From the NCBI GenBank assembly GCA_964017065.1, contig OZ024785.1, forward strand, positions 10,123,086 through 10,187,085: a DNA stretch of 64,000 bases, given 5' to 3'. The notes under the pieces were generated by a model. The model made no database searches. It saw only the letters and a list, made by a program, of their open reading frames with translations, and had not been told where the DNA came from. Position numbers and translations under genes: made by a program. The stretch comes from Haliclona indistincta (Eukaryota; Porifera; Demospongiae; Haplosclerida; Chalinidae). This document shows, in pieces, positions 10,276-21,703 of the stretch (positions within the stretch are counted from its first letter, which is position 1; every line of letters begins with the position of its first letter).

Positions 10276-12354
10276 ATGGAATCTTCGTTTGGCGACAGCC
10301 CATTAGAATATTTGCTTGCTCTTGCAGCTGGTTTGCCCTCATCTCTGTCGATCTCAGGTCTACAGGACATTCCTCTGCTCGCCTGGCTGCTGATCTTGTC
10401 CATAATCTATCTCATTCTGTACTGGAGCGTTGTGGTGCGTCGTCCGAGGCTGTACGGCGGTGATGGTGGACTGAAGCAGTTTCTGTTAGAGTCTTGTCCC
10501 ATTCTGAGTGAGGGCTACTGTCCTATACCATGGGCGTGGCACTGTCATGCTAACACTGTCTTTAGAGCAGTGTGGCAGAGACTAGTTCCTCTCAAATACA
10601 AAAGGTACTGTTGGCGCCGTAACAACTAAAGTGCATCTGAAATGTTTTTCTAAATTTAGGCAGCTCCTTTCTCTTCCTGATGGAGGTGTTCTGGCGTTGG
10701 ACTGGGTTGACAAACTCGAGCCTCATGTTGATAAACCGGACACACCAGTATTACTGGTTATGCCTGGACTATCAGGTAATTGTAATTCCAGCATTTTGCA
10801 GGCTGCATGTAATCTAATTCAGCAAACTTATCAGGTGCTTTTTCCTCTGTATAGGGTCAAGCGCTAGTAACTATATTACACAGTTTGTATCTGACGGCTT
10901 GCAACAAAACTACAGGTATTACTGGAAATAATTTAAATCATTTTCACGCTACTTTAAAACAGACCCGTTGTGCTTAATCACAGAGGAAATGGTGACCACT
11001 TACTCAAGGTGATAATCCAATGTGATTTTGTGCACTGATTTTCTTGTGTTTATATCCGGCAGCAAATGTTGTGGTTGTGTAGTAATATAGTGTTTTACTA
11101 GACTCACTCTTGTACTAGCAGGTGTGTGACACTGGCCCCACCTGGTGACAATATTATATTGATCAGTGTCTCAGCTAGTGTGTTAACAAGCTCTGATATA
11201 TACGACCATAGATCATGTGACTTATCTATATCTGTCTGCTAAAATTCAAATTTTCTTTGTTCTAGACTCCACGAACATACTCTGCTACTAATATTGACGA
11301 CCTGAAAGCTACTCTGGAAACAATTCAAGAACAGTATCCAAACGCTAAGATTGTCACTGTAGCAGTTTCTCTTGGAAGGTGTGTGCAGTCACTTACTCCA
11401 AGTTGCAATTTCTAATTATTTTCTTCTATAGTATGCAGGTAGTGCACTATCTACATGAAGCTGGTGACAATAGCGCATTGAGTGCGGCCATGTTGATATC
11501 AATTGTCTGGGACCCATTTAGCTCACAAAAACAATTGGAGCACAAGTTTTTCAACAGAGCACTGTATGTACAGTTTCTGCTGATGAGAGTGAAGCAAATG
11601 ATCAAAAGGTGGGACTACGATACTATAGCTCTTCATGATTTCCTTCCCTTTAGAAATCTCAACATTTTTAAGACTAGCAAAGAATTTGATATCGACAGAG
11701 TTCTACAGGTACTGCTGAAATTTTCCCCCACTGCACATTATCTTTATTCTTGTTCTACAGTGCAAGCTAATCAGTGAAATGGACGACTGTTTTACAGTGC
11801 CTATGTTTGGATACCCATCACTGAATGAATACTACTCAATGGCAATGATGGGACATAAGCTACGAGACATCAAGCGACCAGTACTGGCTGTCAATGCTAT
11901 AGACGATCCATTTGTACCTTGTGAATGTAAGCTATTCTTTAATGAATTGATGCCCTATTACACAACACAAAGCTATTTTATATGTATTTTCACTGTTGCC
12001 TTGGTATTTTTCTATAATTCCATGCGTGCTCAAGTGAAACATACGAATAAAATTATGATAATCAGCAAGATCTAATAGGAAGCCTATGCTTAATAAGATG
12101 TCTCCAACATTATCATTCATATGATTGTTGTCATGCACAGCATACAGTCACTGTCTCTGTCTGTTTTTTTTCTAGCTCTCCCCATCGAAGCAGCCAGCTC
12201 TAACCCTCTCACTGTACTGGCCGTGACCAAGCACGGTGGTCATTTTGGTTTCATGGAGGGCATTTCTCCCAGAGGACCGTCCTGGATGAACAGAGTCTGC
12301 AGGCAGTTCCTCTCAGCCGTCAAGCACATTCCTTCTGATCTAGTTGAGAAATAG
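10276..12354 (+). CDS. ABHD1/ABHD3-type alpha/beta hydrolase
   Basis: Exons: 10276-10604, 10660-10834, 10963-11008, 11266-11378, 11432-11708, 11761-11926, 12176-12354. The N-terminus has a membrane anchor (LLAWLLILSIIYLILYWSVV). Then come LPDGGVLALDW and PVLLVMPGLSG, the oxyanion region, and PVVLNHRGNG, TPRTYSATNIDDL and the nucleophile elbow VAVSLGS, where the first position of G-x-S-x-G is Ala. The acid is in NAIDDPFVP and the catalytic His in KHGGHFGFMEG, so the Ser-Asp-His triad is complete. ABHD3 cleaves medium-chain and oxidised phosphatidylcholines; ABHD1 is its close paralogue, and I cannot separate them here. The junction of exons 2 and 3 is out of phase by one base in this sequence (see findings). 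All other junctions are in phase. Confidence 0.85.
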
Positions 12355-12569
12355 TGATACACAGCAGCAAAGCAGAGTTTTATATTATGGATTCAATCAT
12401 TCATATGATTTTTAGATCCTCATTCATGTACAATATTAGAGAGTTTGTTTGGTTGTAGATATGTTAAATTCTTTTTTTCATAAATAACAACAACAAATAG
12501 GACAAAATAATTTGCAAAAGGGAGTTTGATGATCATAGTTTACATGTGAATATTACATTGTGTTGTTTG

Positions 12570-13226
12570 CTAACAATAGTTCGCAGCAAGACCTGATTTT
12601 TGTTTTTTGTGCACTGGTTGTTCGAGGTTTCGTATTTTCTTGAATTGTGGGCTCTCCTGCCTGCTGCCGTATTGTTTGGAAGTAGTGACAGGAACCTCAC
12701 TAGAATATACCGAGGCCTCAGACGGTAGCTCTTTCTTTGGTCTAAGGTTGCCCTACAAATCAGTATAAGATACTGTAAACAAGACCACACAGGATGTTGC
12801 AATTACCACTCACATGTGATCATTACTTAATTATGTATGCATGCAATTTTTATGAAAATGTTGTTCATTTCTCACTTTAAAATCATATTCAGTCATGAAG
12901 CCCCAATTCTTCTCCCTGTAGTATCATAAATATTACTGAATAGCTGTTTTATGCAACTATTATCAGAGTAACAAAAGTTTAATAACAGTGATAGTAAGAA
13001 ATAGTAACTAAAAGATTAGATGAATAGAAAATAAAAAAACCTTTAGGCTTGACTGGATAAATAATATAAATTGAGGGAGAAAGAAGGCATGGAAAAACTA
13101 TTTTTCAAATACCCACCATATTTTAGCAGCCACTTGTTCTTTGTGTACATTCTCTTTCCAGATTCGTTCCTGGGCCACCTGATTGCAGTTACGATATGCA
13201 GTTGCTGGGTAGTTTTCTTCTGCCAT
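12570..13226 (-). CDS. CIMIP1: Ciliary microtubule inner protein 1-like (C20orf85 family)
   Basis: Three short exons give about 110 residues. Exon 1 from 13226 is MAEENYPATAYRNC... with VAQERIWKENVHKE. Exon 2, about 12879-12918, is EKNWGFMTEYDFK. The last exon, about 12570-12757, starts GNLRPKKELPSEAS and ends GLAANYC. The order V-Q-E-IWK, then NWGF, then PK-ELP matches human C20orf85 (CIMIP1), an axonemal protein on the inner face of doublet microtubules. Sponges have motile flagella (choanocytes, larvae), so the role fits. It is divergent with KDM8, with 127 bp between start codons. The homology is short but collinear. Confidence 0.7.
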
Positions 13227-13353
13227 TTCTGATGGCGGCGCGGGAACGATTGCTGCAGGCGTTTTGAAAAGTGCTACGAAAGTTTATCGGTTTCTATGGT
13301 AACCTTAGCCCGAGGCAATTAATTTGGAGGTGTGGCTACACGTGCTATGGGAT
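13227..13353. promoter_or_regulatory. Likely bidirectional promoter, CIMIP1-like / KDM8
   Basis: 127 bp separate the divergent start codons. It contains a GC-rich stretch (GATGGCGGCGCGGGAACG) unusual for this AT-rich window, as expected of a TATA-less housekeeping promoter. TTTGGCGC/GCGGGAA-type E2F-like sites are suggestive but not established. Confidence 0.5.
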
Positions 13354-16191
13354 ATGGAGGCGAGCCAAGTAGTGAGCGAGTTATCTTCGTCTTTACTCTC
13401 CTCTGGGATGTTTACAGGCGATGTCAACTACTGTATCTCTGAATTGAGTAGCCCAGAGCTTCCTAGTCTACAAGAAGCGCTAGAAAAGGGCCTGAACGCG
13501 TTTAAATGCAAGCAACAAGAGGTCTGTGAGCAATGGTGTGAAGTGGTGCTAGACTACACGTGGGAGAAACTACACAGCGGAGTATGGTCAGACGTCAGCA
13601 TAGGATGGAGGAAGCTGTATGCATTATCATCTTTACTAAAAGCAATGTCGATTGCTAGTCGAGAAAATGAAAGTCTTGACACTGCATTGCTTGCCTTGGA
13701 CAAGGGAATCCTATTAGGTGCTCCTGTATTAGGAGGCGCATTGAATTCACTTGCAGCATCGCTCAGTTTTCACATTAAACAGACCAAACTCTCTGCAGTA
13801 GATGGTAAATCAGTTATTGCACCACCTCCTAACCCACCTCCATCACAAGGTGAACAGTCCACCAGCGTCAAGCGTAGAGAAATCAAACTAAGAAACTACA
13901 AATCAGTGAAGTTAAATGAGAAAGATTCTGATGATGATATATCTGTTAGTACTAAGCGACTAAAATCAGGCACTGATATGGCTCCAGATATCTCAACACC
14001 ACTAAAGCACAGCCCTTCTCTGAATGAGTTCCTGTCGCACCACATGAGGTCATCAGAACCTGCTGTTCTCACTGGATGTATGGAACACTGGCCAGCACTC
14101 TCTTGTAGAAAATGGAGGTACAGTGTACTGGAACATGACATTATACAAACCACAGTAACTGTAATGGAATTAATCCTGATACTTGTTGTTTTTCACAGTT
14201 TAGGATATATCCATGGAGTAGCGGGAGCGAGGACTGTTCCAGTCGAGATTGGTTCCAAGTACACTGATGAGAACTGGCGTCAAGAGTTGATGACTGTTTC
14301 GAGCTTTATTGATCGATTTATTATAAACGAGGCAAGTAGGCAATCAATCTATGATGTTTTGTTGTCTAATAGTATGAGTCACTTCTGATCTGAGTCACTT
14401 CTAGTATGAGTCACTTCTAGTATCTAGTATTAGTCACTTCTAGTATGAGTCACTTCTAGTATCTAGTATTAGTCACTTCTAGTATTAGTCACTTCTAGTA
14501 TCTAGTATTAGTCACTTCTAGTATTAGTCACTTCTAGTATCTAGTATTAGTCACTTCTAGTATCTAGTATTAGTCACTTCTAGTATTAGTCACTTCTAGT
14601 ATCTAGTATTAGTCACTTCTAGTATCTAGTATTAGTCACTTCTAGTATTAGTCACTTCTAGTATCTAGTATTAGTCACTTCTAGTATTAGTCACTTCTAG
14701 TATCTAGTATTAGTCACTTCTAGTATCTAGTATTAGTCACTTCTAGTATTAGTCACTTCTAGTATCTAGTATTAGTCACTTCTAGTATCTAGTATTAGTC
14801 ACTTCTAGTATTAGTCACTTCTAGTATCTAGTATTAGTCACTTCTAGTATTAGTCACTTCTAGTATCTAGTATTAGTCACTTCTAGTATTAGTCACTTCT
14901 AGTATCTAGTATTAGTCACTTCTAGTATTAGTCACTTCTAGTATCTAGTATTAGTCACTTCTAGTATGAGTCACTTCTGCTGGAGTCAAAGTTTTCCTAG
15001 TTTCTGACATTGTTTACTATGTGGTTAAAGACTCCACCCATTTAAAAAGCACAATACTTGTTTACACCATGCGTGTTACCCGCAACTAACAAACACTGCT
15101 ATCTAAATAGAAGCCAATGTGTCAGTTCCTTTCTCCAGAATGAACAGACCGGTAAAGGTTATGTAGCGCAGCACCAGCTTTTCGATCAGGTATGAATCTA
15201 GAACAGAATAATATGTCATTGACACTGCTATTCATAAACATTGTTTCTGCAGATCGATGAACTTCGTAGAGACATCTGTATTCCTGACTATTGCTGTTTG
15301 TCACTCAATGACAGCTCATCGGCTAGTCTTGATGATACCAGTGATAATGCAGTGCAGATCAATGCTTGGTTTGGTCCCGGCGAAACAGTATCACCGCTGC
15401 ACTATGACCCAAAGCATAATCTCTTGTGTCAGGTATGTCACACAACTACCACTCTTTGGTTTGGTTAAATTTTAAACTGTGTATTCTAGACATCGTGTAT
15501 TCCCATAAGCACAGGACTCTATTCAGGTCCATCAACGCACTTGTCACTATTTCCTGCATTGATTCATGTGTAAATGGTGTTTACTCTGTGCAGGTATTTG
15601 GTAGGAAATACATCAAGCTATTCAGTGCTGCTCAAACACCTTATCTTTATCCACACACAAACATTATGAGCAACACAAGTCAGGTTGGTCAAAACATAGA
15701 CTACGTAAAATTTGAATTTTGTTGAGAGGTTCAATCACTATTTTAAAAGAAAATCACTGTAAGGTACGAATTCGCCTTTTTGTGAAGCCTTAGTAGTGTG
15801 CCCCGTTAATTAGATTCCAATTGCATTCCTAACATATTATATACATCTCTGAGTAACGCACGATGCTACATGCCTTCTGCGTACTGTCATTAATAGCCCC
15901 ACTTTGCTTGGCAATGACTAGCACGACTACAAAATTAAACTATTCATATTATGTGTTTTTGGTGCATGGTTGTTTTATGAAAAGCTGTTGAAAATAACTG
16001 TAAACTGTACATTTTTCTCTTTGCAGGTTAATGTTGAGGATCCGGATATTGATAAATTTCCACTGTTCTTGCAAGCACAACCAATGGAATGCGTATTAGA
16101 GCCTGGACAGATGCTGTATATACCGCCAAAGTGTTGGCACTTTGTAAAGTCATTGGACATTAGCTTTTCAGTTAGTTTCTGGTGGGAATAA
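13354..16191 (+). CDS. KDM8: JmjC-domain protein KDM8/JMJD5
   Basis: Exons: 13354-14117, 14199-14331, 15139-15189, 15253-15432, 15594-15683, 16027-16191, all in phase, about 460 residues (human 416). I chose ATG 13354 ([10 protein letters not shown]) because the frame upstream has no ATG. An N-terminal helical region is followed by a charged, Pro-rich linker and then the JmjC domain: [96 protein letters not shown]. The Fe(II) ligands are visible (H-Y-D in PLHYDP and the distal His in CWHFVK). Family members are 2-oxoglutarate dioxygenases; human JMJD5 is an arginyl C-3 hydroxylase, and histone demethylase or protease roles are disputed. Intron 2 has a GC donor (GAG|GCAAGT) and a minisatellite. 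Confidence 0.93.
14370..14980. repeat. Compound 16/23-bp minisatellite in KDM8 intron 2
   Basis: About 0.6 kb consists of mixed units TAGTATTAGTCACTTC (16 bp) and TAGTATC plus the same 16 bp (23 bp). TAGTATGAGTCACTTC variants lie at both edges, and homogenised units fill the middle. It lies inside the GC-AG intron 14332-15138. Confidence 0.95.
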
Positions 16192-16837
16192 GACAATAAA
16201 GCTCATTAATAATAACTATTATTGCATAATGTATGACGTGGTTTTTGCGCTCGCCCACGCCTTCATTATCGTCATTCATAAGTTGCTATTAAATATCCTT
16301 GGTGCTGGAGAGCGTCTTTTACACTTTGACGACTCGTGTGTAGCAGGGACGGTGATTGTATATTATACCTGTGTCTAACAGTCTTGTAGAACGCGGCGAA
16401 CTCGTTTCAACACGTAAGTTAGAGAGACGTTGTGGGATGGGCTTGGTCGGTGGTGCGATCGCGTATCGTGTGTCTAGCTAGTGTTGGTTTTTGTGGTGTG
16501 TGTGAAGTTACAGCATTATCATTTGAAATAATGTCGACAACACTTGGTTGATAGTCTATGCATGATTTTAGTGTGCCTATTAATTTTGGCCTTTGTAAAT
16601 TCTCCAAACACTTCTGTGTTCTTGTATAAATAATTTGCTTGGGCTTATTCAAACTGTTTTGGGAAGTGGGGACCTCAGCTATCTGAAACTTTAGATCTAA
16701 CAAGTATTCATGGGGTTATGTGTGGGTGTCCACTACTGTATTCATGGCTTGAGATGGATACATGTGCAGCCACATGTCACAAGGTGTGTGGGGGGTGTGT
16801 CAGCTTCTCTCTCCAATGCAGGACCCCCTGAGCAAAG
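16192..16837. other. Intergenic / AMP deaminase 5' region
   Basis: This stretch separates the KDM8 stop codon from the first AMP deaminase start codon. An AATAAA signal follows the KDM8 stop directly (about 16194). The rest probably holds the AMP deaminase promoter and any non-coding first exon, but I see no decisive motif. Confidence 0.45.
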
Positions 16838-19800
16838 ATGACTACCTCACCTGTTGCTGTGATGTCCACCTCTCCATTCTCTCAGCTTAGTCGAGAGGAT
16901 GATTGTGGTAGTCATCGCAACTCTGCTTCGCCTGATTTCGGCTCCTCTGGGTCACTGGCTATGGAAGCAGTTGTGCAGCAGGTACAGCAGGCTCATTCAC
17001 TCATTAGCTAAAAGAATGTGTCAGTGCTAATAGATTGATATGAACCATCTGTGAGCATATCATCAAAGTGCTAATGCTGTGTGTGTCTCTTTACTACTCT
17101 AAGGTGCCAACTATCATGTTATGTGTTGATGGTTCTTCCTGACCTAAACATGTTTGCTTGCTGCATGCCATTAGAGCATGTTTACAACTCTCATGTACCA
17201 AAGTAGTCACATCTTTGTATACTTGGGCTGCATTTTCATAATTAGCCGGATTTTTTTGCAGGCTATGGCATTTACCAAGTTAGCAAAGAAACTGCACAAG
17301 AGGGAAACTCTCTGTGCTAACATGGATGAGATAGGGATGGTCAAACTAAAAGGTCTGCTTGTTGTTGTCTGTACATGACATTGTGGTTGTGTTGCCTTCT
17401 TCCCTGTAGACGCTCAGTCACTCTTACTGAACAATTCACTTCCAGACATCAGGTCTCTACCAGATGAACATGATGACAATGGAGACAAAGACATCGATGT
17501 AGAAGGATTTTCGGCAACTGAACATTACACACCAGGTCAGCTGCCATTGTGCTTTAAGGTAGATAGTCTCAACGATGTGATGCAGATCTCACATCGCCGA
17601 ACACCGCATTTGAGTTTTCTGGCGACCGTGAGTTAACTAACGATGTTTCAGAGACTGCTAGAGCAGAGGAGATACAGCAGCGCCGCTCCCCATTGACAGC
17701 TAGGTATGGCAGCACCTTGTTTGATTCTTACTTAGCACTATGTATAAATCACTTGTGTACAGTCCCTCCCACCTCAACAAAGACCTCGATCCCGGGATAT
17801 GCATGCGGATTCCTTTCAACAAGGTCCGCATAGACTCTGCTCCACAAGTGCCTATCTTCAACAGGAGTAAATCTGAACGTTATGTCGACATAGCTGGGGT
17901 ATGTTGGTGTACTTCATAATTTTTAATTTTCTGTGCTACGCCATAGATGTCTGTCAATGATTATTCTGAGGCACAAATGCTGTTGGGTGAAGCACTCAAA
18001 ATCCGTCGCAAGTACATTTCTGGTAGTCTACAAGATTTCTGTCACACCACCTCAACTATACTAGACGGCAAGGAACCGCCTAGTTCTGAATTCTGTGTCC
18101 CTATCACTCACGAGGGAAAGCTCAAAGTCACTCCAGGGGGAGATATAGTTTCAGGTACCACACACCAGTATCAGTGTTTGACCTTTCCTGAAATTTTTTC
18201 AGGAAATGTGGTGCCACCAGCCCCTACCGGAGACCCTTTCTCTCCTCTTAAAACATCTCCTGTTCATTTTGCTATCAAGTTTAAAGCAGGCTTTGCCTAT
18301 CTGGTCCCCACTGACACTCCGGTTACAGAGGAGGAGAAAGCTATAGCTGACGAGAACGCGCTGATGGATCCACAAGTGATGCTGACTGTTAGAGATGAGT
18401 TTATAAAAGATCACAACGCCATGCTTGCACTGACCACTCACGGACCGATGTGAGTGTTTGCTTGTGATTGAGTGTCTGACTGTAATTGCTGTCCTTATTT
18501 GTAGTAAGTCATTTTCCTATAATCGATTGCATTATCTGGACGCTCGCTTCAAGTTGCATATCATGTTGAATGAGCATCGCGAGATGAAGGCACAGAGAGC
18601 AGTGCCTCACAGAGACTTTTACAATGTCCGCAAGGTGAGCATGCTACACCTGTCCCCTCACTTCACTGCTCTTCTTGTGGAGCAGGTGGACACTCACATA
18701 CACGCTGCGTCTTGCATGAACCAGAAGCATCTGCTGCGGTTCATCAAGAGGAAAATCAAGCAATGTCCAGAAGATGTGGTGGTAGCCAACCAGGGAGAAG
18801 AAATGACACTGGCCCAGGTTTAATCCATCTATGTACATAGTGGTAAAACGATCTTTAAATATTTGTGCAGGTTTTTCAAAAATTGAATCTAAGAGCACAT
18901 GATCTCACAGTGGACTCTCTTGATGTCCATGCTGTTAGTAGTGATCCTACACACTCCACATAATATTGTTTTACTATATCTTACAATAGGATAGAAACAC
19001 ATTCCATCGTTTTGATAAGTTCAACTCTAAATACAATCCCGTCGGAGAAAGCAAGTTGAGGGAGATATTTATCAAAACTGACAACCACATAAAAGGACGT
19101 TATCTTGCTGAACTGATACGTGTAAGCATGATTGCATTGATACACGAGATTGTACACTATGTTTGTTTGGTCGTGTCTCAATTTGTTAGGAAGTTATGGT
19201 TGATTTAGAGGATAGCAAGTATCAGAATGCTGAACTGAGGCTGTCAGTGTATGGTCGTGCACCGGATGAGTGGGACAAACTTGCTTCCTGGATTGTCGAC
19301 AATAAGATGTACAGCAAGAATGTCCGTTGGTTAATACAAGTCCCACGAATATAGTGAGAACAGTATGCATTGTCTGGGGTTGACTATCTTTCTTTTCCAG
19401 TGATATTTACAGATCAAAGAACATGCTGTCCAGCTTTGGGCAGTTGTTGGAGAATCTATTTCTACCATTGTACGAAGCCACTTTAGATCCATCCTCTCAT
19501 CCGGACCTTTATGTCTTCCTCAGTCAGGTCAGGAAAGAACTCTTCCTCTTATCTTGCTCCCTTTGATCTTCCTCTCACTTCAGCTGGTTGGGTTTGACAG
19601 CGTTGACGATGAGAGCAAGAGCGAAAGTACGTTCTTGCAGTTCTCAACTCCCGATCCATCCCAGTGGACCTCTCGTGACAACCCTCCATATGCCTACTAC
19701 CTGTTCTATATGTACGCTCACATTAGAACACTCAACAAGCTCCGGAGGTGAGTGAATAGATTTCAGATGCTCACTGCTATTGTATCACTGCAGTATGCGT

Positions 19801-20955
19801 GGGCTCAACACTTTTGAACTCCGTCCACATTGTGGAGAAGCTGGGCCTGCCCACCACTTGGTGACTGCATTCATGGTTGCCCAAAACATATCTCATGGGC
19901 TGTTGCTCAGAAAGGTTAGCAAAGTATACGGTAGGGGACAAAAATATAAGTTATAATCATGGTGGACTACAATCGTTCGAGCGGTGATTGTCGTACAAGG
20001 ATTGGTTGAAGCCGTCTCACTTGAAGCATTCTTGTTGCTTCAAGCAAGATGGCTTCGAGCAATCCGATTGTATGACAACTGCCGCTTTAAAAAGTACGAA
20101 CGATTGTGCTACGATCGTAGTACAGATACGAAACGGTAACTATTTTGTCTCCTACTGTATGCGAGTTAGTACCTTTTTGTTTCTTATAGGTACCCACACT
20201 CCAGTATTTGTACTATTTGGCTCAAATTGGAGTCGCTATGTCTCCTTTGAGCAACAATTCACTCTTTCTGGACTACAATCGAAATCCTCTACCGGAGTAT
20301 TTCTCACGTGGACTGCTAGTGTCTCTCTCAACTGATGATCCACTGCAGTTCCACTTTACCAAGGTGAGAGAGAGAGCATGGAGTTGCTTCTGTTAGTTAA
20401 CTTAATGTGCTTAGGAGCCGTTGATGGAAGAGTACAGCATCGCTGCTCAGGTGTGGAGATTGAGTCCGTGTGATATGGCAGAACTTGCTCGCAACTCAGT
20501 TCTAATGAGCAGCTTTGAAAAACCAGTGAGCTTCTTGCAGAAATGATACTCCTGTAAACGTAGAAAATTTCTAGCATGAAAAATTTGTGTTTTAGCACCA
20601 AAAGTTTTCATAGTCCCATTTGTGAAGTAACAAAATTTTACCCACAAAAATTCAAATTTTGGTCATGTTGCTCAAAATTTTTAAATGGCAAAAAGTGTTT
20701 CAATATTTCATCTGTGCATTTCATCTGTGCAAAAATTATGTTTTAACGTCCAACAAGCAAATATCTTAGCACAATAAATGTCATCACTTTCTCTCTGTTC
20801 AGGTAAAGCGACACTGGCTTGGTAAATGGTACGATGTAGAAGGACCGATGGGTAATGACATCACACGTACCAACCTACCTAACATCCGAGTGGCTTATCG
20901 TCACGAGACCCTACTGGAAGAGCTACGTAGCATCCTAGAGTGTCACCAAATCTAG
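16838..20955 (+). CDS. AMPD2: AMP deaminase (AMPD2-like)
   Basis: About a dozen short exons begin at ATG 16838 ([20 protein letters not shown]) and end ...RSILECHQI at 20955. The divergent, probably regulatory N-terminal third is followed by the catalytic TIM barrel: [20 protein letters not shown], then [19 protein letters not shown] (first metal-binding His pair, about 18685), [82 protein letters not shown] (catalytic Asp) and [20 protein letters not shown]. It deaminates AMP to IMP in the purine nucleotide cycle. The catalytic part is closer to AMPD2/3 than to amidohydrolases in general; assignment to AMPD2 rather than an ancestral AMPD1/2/3 is tentative. One intron (about 19915-20189) contains a strong hairpin. 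Confidence 0.92.
19969..20107 (+). repeat. 139-nt imperfect hairpin in AMP deaminase intron
   Basis: The left arm starts ACAATCGTTCGAGCGGTG and the right arm, reverse-complemented, starts ACAATCGTTCGTACTTTT. The stem continues through TTGTC/GTACAA, GGATTG, GAAGCC and CTTGAAGC up to a loop of about nine nucleotides (ATTCTTGTT). Only a few mismatches and small bulges interrupt it. It could be a foldback transposon remnant or a small-RNA precursor; the sequence alone does not decide. Confidence 0.8.
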
Positions 20956-21197
20956 TCAACTAATCATAATGATCACTTCATTGTTCAACAGTCTAAAGCG
21001 ATCTATTATTAAATTTTAATGATTGAATTAGTAGTACGAGGCAGTGTTTTTTACTATGGTTGCTTTTATCAAATTCCTTGTTGTACATGTTCTTTTATGA
21101 TTAATTTCTATTGTCAAAAAATAATAAGTGCCGCATCACGTGAATAAGACAAGAAGAATACAGTGTATAGATAATCAGAGAAAGGAATAATATAGAG
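20956..21197. other. Convergent 3' intergenic region
   Basis: This is the short AT-rich tail between AMP deaminase (+) and RBM42 (-), expected to hold both polyadenylation sites. Nothing else was recognised. Confidence 0.4.
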
Positions 21198-21671
21198 TCA
21201 ACGTAGACCGAGTTTTTTCTTTTCACGTTCTTTCTTTTTCACTTCAAGAAAGTTACGATCTTTCCATGTGCTCTTGGTAAGTCTAATAGGACGACTACCA
21301 ACATATTTCCCTGAGAGGGGGAGGGAGGGAGAGAGAGGGAAGGAGAGAACAGAAGTACAATGTCAGACTCTACAGCTGTACTTACCGTTCATCTCTCTCA
21401 TTGCTTGCATGAAATCATGCGCATCTCTGAAGCTGACAAAACCGAATCCTTTCGTCTTCTTGCTGAACTTGTCCCGGATGACTTTAGCCTTGAGAAAAGT
21501 GGGGTACTTGGAGAACGCTTTAGCCAATGTGTCATCACTAACGTCATTACCAAGATCTCCACAGAATATTCGATAATCATCTAAAGGAATATTCGATAAT
21601 CTCTCTCTCTTTCTCTCTCTCTTTCTCCCTCTCTCTCCCATCCCTCTCCTCCCCCTCTCTCTTCCCCTCCA

Positions 21672-21703
<32 letters not shown>

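Noticed and set aside
14370..14980. Regular short repeats that could suggest a CRISPR array
   Set aside because: There are no unique spacers. Units are contiguous in an intron of a eukaryotic gene, so it is a minisatellite.
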